Positions 6,543-8,910 of a stretch of 8,910 nt of DNA are shown here, piece by piece. The first letter of the stretch is position 1. Every line of letters begins with the position of its first letter. Made by a program: the position numbers and the translations under genes. The notes beneath the pieces were generated by a model. The model was given only the letters and a program-made list of their open reading frames with translations, had not been told where the DNA came from and ran no database searches. The stretch spans positions 1 to 8,910 of the forward strand of contig JAFSYZ010000038.1 in NCBI GenBank assembly GCA_017455785.1, written 5' to 3'. Origin of the DNA: Candidatus Methanomethylophilaceae archaeon (GTDB lineage Archaea > Thermoplasmatota > Thermoplasmata > Methanomassiliicoccales > Methanomethylophilaceae).

Positions 6543-6562
6543 TTAAGATGCCACTTTAACTA
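6540..6562. promoter_or_regulatory. Inverted repeat between TATA box and start codon
   Basis: Perfect 7-bp arms TAGTTAA (6540-6546) and TTAACTA (6556-6562) flank a 9-nt spacer. The left arm overlaps the end of the proximal TATA box and the right arm ends 2 nt before the ATG. This is the position of a classic archaeal repressor site. The arms are short and AT-rich, so it remains a candidate. Confidence 0.35.
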
Positions 6563-6564
6563 GT

Positions 6565-7176
6565 ATGTCATTCTTTGACACTAAAAATGTAGGTTATGCC
6601 TTCATATTCGTGGGTGTTCTCCTGCTCATCGAAGCGATCGGCTACATTGCAGCAGGCTTCGTTGATATGGATGTCGCCCTCCCTGAAGAGATAACCAATA
6701 AGACCCCCTTCTTCGTGATTACCGGAGTCGGGGCAGTACTCGCAGCTTTGATCTATATCGGATACGCACTGTCCGTTAAGAACCTGACAAAGATCGACAC
6801 ACTTGCCGGTTACGTCAGGGTCGTCGGTGTGACATTTGCTGTCACCGGTATCTTCAGTGCTATCGCCATGGTCTTCGGATATAAGGACATCGGCTCAGGA
6901 CTTGGAGCGGGAGCAATCGCACTCATCATCACGATCGTCATCTCATTCATCCTGGTGTTCATCGCCGGAAAGATCAACGATGGCAAGCAGACGACAGGCG
7001 ACAAGATCATCTGGGTCATCCTTTTGATCGCATTCATACTGATGGTCATCGCATATATCCCGTTCGGAACCACCGATATCCTGAGCATCATCAACTGTGT
7101 TGTACACATCATCATCGCCGTCTTCATGATCGCATACCTGTTCGATCCTGAGGTCAGGCAGCAGATGAACATGTGA
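6565..7176 (+). CDS. Six-helix integral membrane protein of unknown function
   Basis: A 203-residue protein that I do not recognise as any named family. Hydrophobic segments lie at about 10-32, 48-70, 79-104, 112-134, 146-166 and 169-192, so it is almost wholly embedded in the membrane, with both ends probably on the same side. The loops are short; the largest (33-47) carries acidic residues (VDMDVALPEE), and another has KINDGKQTTGDK (136-147). No signal peptide, enzyme motif or channel filter is evident. ATG 6565 fits the leaderless promoter just upstream. It stands alone, with its own promoter and a strong terminator, so it is probably monocistronic and not part of the ABC exporter operon before it. 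A structural, stress or small-transport role are all possible, and none is supported directly. Confidence 0.82.
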   Translation: MSFFDTKNVGYAFIFVGVLLLIEAIGYIAAGFVDMDVALPEEITNKTPFFVITGVGAVLAALIYIGYALSVKNLTKIDTLAGYVRVVGVTFAVTGIFSAIAMVFGYKDIGSGLGAGAIALIITIVISFILVFIAGKINDGKQTTGDKIIWVILLIAFILMVIAYIPFGTTDILSIINCVVHIIIAVFMIAYLFDPEVRQQMNM

Positions 7177-7183
7177 AAACCCT

Positions 7184-7206
7184 GAGGCCGCAAGGCCTCT
7201 TTTTTT
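7184..7206 (+). terminator. Hairpin and T-tract terminator
   Basis: Stem GAGGCC (7184-7189) / GGCCTC (7194-7199) closes a GCAA tetraloop and is followed directly by seven T residues (7200-7206). It lies 7 nt after the membrane protein stop. It has the form of a bacterial intrinsic terminator, and T-tracts alone also end transcription in archaea, so termination here is well supported. Confidence 0.75.
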
Positions 7207-7214
7207 CCATTTAC

Positions 7215-7243
7215 TTCTATATAGGTAAGGAACAATTATATAT
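7215..7243 (+). promoter_or_regulatory. TATA-type promoter region for tRNA-Lys
   Basis: Two TATA-like strings occur, TTCTATATAG (7215-7224) and TTATATAT (7236-7243). The second predicts a transcription start near 7266, about 18 nt before the mature tRNA 5' end, a normal leader for RNase P removal. The first would start near 7246. Confidence 0.5.
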
Positions 7244-7283
7244 GAGGACGTAATCCGAGCCTCTACAAGCTTAAGCTATCCAA

Positions 7284-7357
7284 GGGCCTGTAGCTCAGCT
7301 AGGTAGAGCATCTGACTTTTAATCAGGTGGTCAAGGGTTCGAATCCCTTCAGGCCCG
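7284..7357 (+). tRNA. tRNA-Lys (anticodon UUU)
   Basis: A full cloverleaf folds by eye: acceptor GGGCCTG / CAGGCCC (7284-7290, 7350-7356), D-arm stem GCTC / GAGC, anticodon stem TCTGA / TCAGG with loop CTTTTAA and anticodon TTT at 7318-7320, variable TGGTC, and T-arm AAGGG-TTCGAAT-CCCTT. The discriminator base is G7357. The CCA end is not encoded (CCG follows), so it is added after transcription. No intron interrupts the anticodon loop. The gene reads both AAA and, by wobble, AAG. It lies head-to-tail with rpoH, about 120 nt upstream. Confidence 0.97.
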
Positions 7358-7360
7358 CCG

Positions 7361-7447
7361 ATGGTCTTCATGAGCGATCAAACGGGATCAAGTATGAGGA
7401 AAATCGAAGAAAAGTCTTGGAATTTTCTCAAAAAGGTTTACCACTGA
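7361..7447 (+). other. Possible 28-codon leader ORF between tRNA-Lys and rpoH
   Basis: An ATG right after the tRNA opens a 28-residue frame, with internal ATGs at 7370 and 7394, ending MRKIEEKSWNFLKKVYH and a TGA at 7445. No good ribosome site is visible and the length is within chance expectation. It is listed because it is the only open frame in the 119-nt gap and ends inside the rpoH leader hairpin. It should be treated as unproven. Confidence 0.12.
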
Positions 7448-7457
7448 CCGGCAGTGG
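7441..7457 (+). promoter_or_regulatory. Hairpin in the rpoH leader
   Basis: Perfect 6-bp arms CCACTG and CAGTGG enclose ACCGG, ending 9 nt before the ribosome site of rpoH. No T-tract follows, so it is unlikely to terminate. It could mark an RNA processing or regulatory structure separating tRNA-Lys from the polymerase genes. No convincing TATA box for rpoH was found in the gap. Confidence 0.3.
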
Positions 7458-7476
7458 CGAAAGAGTAGGTGAAAAC

Positions 7477-7743
7477 TTGGCAACGGAGAATATCTCATTC
7501 AATGTGCTCACACATGAATTGGTTCCCGAGCATTACCTTCTGTCAGAGGAGGAGGCCCAGCAGATCTTGGACAAACTCAAGATCACCAAGGACCAGCTTC
7601 CGAAGATTAGGAAGAGCGATGCCGCGATCAAGGTGCTGGAGCACATATACGGTCCGATAGAGGCGGGCCGTGTCATCAAGGTCGTAAGGAAGAGCAGTAC
7701 AGCGGAGGAGTTCACCGCGTACAGACTCGTTACGGGGAGCTGA
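7477..7743 (+). CDS. rpoH: DNA-directed RNA polymerase subunit H (RpoH/Rpo5)
   Basis: This 88-residue protein matches the small archaeal homologue of the C-terminal domain of eukaryotic RPB5, a core RNA polymerase subunit near the downstream DNA. The family marks are FNVLTHELVPEH near the N-terminus, LPKIRKSD (41-48) and the C-terminal GRVIKVVRKSSTAEEF...YRLV. TTG 7477 is chosen as start because AGGTGA lies at 7467-7472, 4 nt upstream, and gives a length close to the usual 75-90 residues. GTG 7504 (79 residues) is the alternative but has only GGAGA 14 nt before it. Reading from the GTG at 7327 is excluded because it lies inside the tRNA. The gene ends 6 nt before the next start, as expected for the conserved rpoH-rpoB order. 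Confidence 0.93.
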   Translation: MATENISFNVLTHELVPEHYLLSEEEAQQILDKLKITKDQLPKIRKSDAAIKVLEHIYGPIEAGRVIKVVRKSSTAEEFTAYRLVTGS

Positions 7744-7749
7744 TTTCAG

Positions 7750-8910
7750 ATGAGGGATCTGGTAAAGCTATACTTCGAAGAGCGCAGTATCGTCAACCAC
7801 CACATCGTGTCCTTCAACGATTTCCTTGCGACTCCTGAGAACAAGAACAGCAGGATGCAGAAGATCGTCGATGACATGAGGGTACCGACGGACGATGCCG
7901 AGCGCGGAATGATCAAACTCGACCCTGAGCGCACGAACGGAAGGAACATCAAGATCCGTATCGGAAGGAAGAGGGACGAGGACGGCAACATCGACCACCA
8001 GGCCAAACCTACCATCCACGTGGACAAGCCCAAGGTCATGGAGGCCAACGGTTACAGCCACGACCTCACACCCATGGAGGCAAGGCTGAGGAACCTCAAC
8101 TACATGGCACCCGTGTACGTTGATTTCACAGTCATCGAGGACGACATCGAGAAGGAGACCGAGACCGTTCACATCGGTGACCTCCCTATGATGGTCAAGT
8201 CTAACGGATGCAACCTGAACAAGGCTGTTATTGAAGAGGCCAAGGAGCGCAAACTCACCAACGAGGAGTACCTGCAGGAGCTCATCGACAACAAGGAGGA
8301 CGCAAGGGACTCCGGAGGTTACTTCATCATCGGCGGTACCGAGAGGGCGCTGATCACACTCGAGGACCTCGCACCCAACAGGGTCATGGTCGAGAAGAGC
8401 GAGAGGTACGGTTCATCCGTTGAAGTCGCCAAGGTTTTCTCACAGAAGGAAGGATACCGTGCACTCACACTGGTGGAGAAGAAGAAGGACGGAATGGTCA
8501 TGGTCACCGTCCCCGTCACCACTGGTTCCATCCCCCTCATCGCACTGATGAAGGCATTGGGAATGGAGTCGGATCAGGAGATCTTCGACACAATCGTATC
8601 CACACCCGAGATGGCCAACATCGTTTACGCTAACATCGAGAGCTGTTTCGACAAGAAGAACTACGCTCCCAACGGATACCACACCAAGGATGATGCGATC
8701 GCATTCCTGGAGAGGAACTTCGCGGCCGGTCAGGCGAAGGAGTACAGGACCAAGAAGGTCGAGAGCATCCTCGACCGTTCGCTCCTGCCCCATCTGGGAG
8801 ACACCGAGGCGGACCGTATGAAGAAGGCGATCTTCCTCGGACGTATCGCACGTTCAGTCCTTGAACTGTCACTCGGAATCAGGAAGGAGGACGACAAGGA
8901 CCACTACGCC
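7750..8910 (+). CDS. rpoB: DNA-directed RNA polymerase subunit B or B'' (N-terminal part, 3' end outside window)
   Basis: 387 codons are open to the right edge with no stop. The protein is the N-terminal part of the second-largest RNA polymerase subunit, which forms half of the active cleft. Typical archaeal marks are the start MRDLVKLYFEERSIVNHHI, LTPMEARLRNLNYMAPVYVDF (region 106-126), IGDLPMMVKSNGCNL (142-155) and GGYFIIGGTERALITLEDL (region 189-208). These cover the protrusion and lobe domains. Many methanogens split this subunit into B'' (about 500 residues) and B'; the split site lies beyond the window, so whether this is rpoB or rpoB'' cannot be decided here. ATG 7750 matches the family N-terminus; GGGGAG (7734-7739) within the end of rpoH is a weak ribosome site. 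It is certainly co-transcribed with rpoH. Confidence 0.95.
   Translation, partial: MRDLVKLYFEERSIVNHHIVSFNDFLATPENKNSRMQKIVDDMRVPTDDAERGMIKLDPERTNGRNIKIRIGRKRDEDGNIDHQAKPTIHVDKPKVMEANGYSHDLTPMEARLRNLNYMAPVYVDFTVIEDDIEKETETVHIGDLPMMVKSNGCNLNKAVIEEAKERKLTNEEYLQELIDNKEDARDSGGYFIIGGTERALITLEDLAPNRVMVEKSERYGSSVEVAKVFSQKEGYRALTLVEKKKDGMVMVTVPVTTGSIPLIALMKALGMESDQEIFDTIVSTPEMANIVYANIESCFDKKNYAPNGYHTKDDAIAFLERNFAAGQAKEYRTKKVESILDRSLLPHLGDTEADRMKKAIFLGRIARSVLELSLGIRKEDDKDHYA

Noticed and set aside
7284..7357. tRNA-Lys as an integration (att) site
   Set aside because: No second copy of the tRNA 3' end is present in the window and the downstream genes are conserved housekeeping genes.
7327..7476. N-terminal extension of rpoH from the GTG at 7327
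   Set aside because: That codon lies in the tRNA anticodon stem, and the extension has no counterpart in the RpoH family.

Overview
The window looks like a chromosomal piece of a methanogen-like euryarchaeon, most likely a gut or rumen member of the Methanomassiliicoccales. The archaeal evidence is direct: the right end carries rpoH followed by the start of the archaeal type RNA polymerase B subunit, the tRNA has no encoded CCA, and several genes have TATA-type promoters, some placed so that the mRNA would be leaderless. The order-level guess is inference. It rests on the mix of an archaeal core with a BspA-like surface protein carrying bacterial-type domains, as is common in host-associated Methanomassiliicoccales.

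Region 1 (1-1850) is the 3' part of a large cell-surface protein: about 13 BspA-type leucine-rich repeats, a Listeria-Bacteroides (Flg_new/InlB B) repeat, a Big_2 domain and a C-terminal membrane anchor, followed by a GC-rich hairpin. Region 2 (1850-2861) starts with a very AT-rich spacer. It then has a tightly overlapping three-gene cassette: a DUF3990 protein (ADP-ribosyltransferase-like fold), an unnamed small protein and a DUF3791 protein. A 10-bp perfect inverted repeat sits over the first start codon. This resembles a toxin-antitoxin style module, and the DUF3990 gene is much more AT-rich than its two partners.

Region 3 (2920-6458) holds two overlapping genes for a heterodimeric ABC exporter. 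The nucleotide-binding domains are unusually complementary. The first subunit keeps only the signature motif and has lost Walker A Ser/Thr, catalytic Glu, Q-loop Gln and H-loop His. The second keeps all of those and has lost its signature motif. The pair would therefore build exactly one good ATPase site and one fully dead site.

Region 4 (6459-7206) is a promoter region with two similar TATA boxes and an inverted repeat, then a six-helix membrane protein of unknown function and a clean hairpin/T-tract terminator. Region 5 (7207-8910) is housekeeping: tRNA-Lys(UUU), rpoH with a probable TTG start, and the first 387 codons of rpoB (or rpoB''), which run off the right edge. No CRISPR array, insertion sequence or rRNA was seen.
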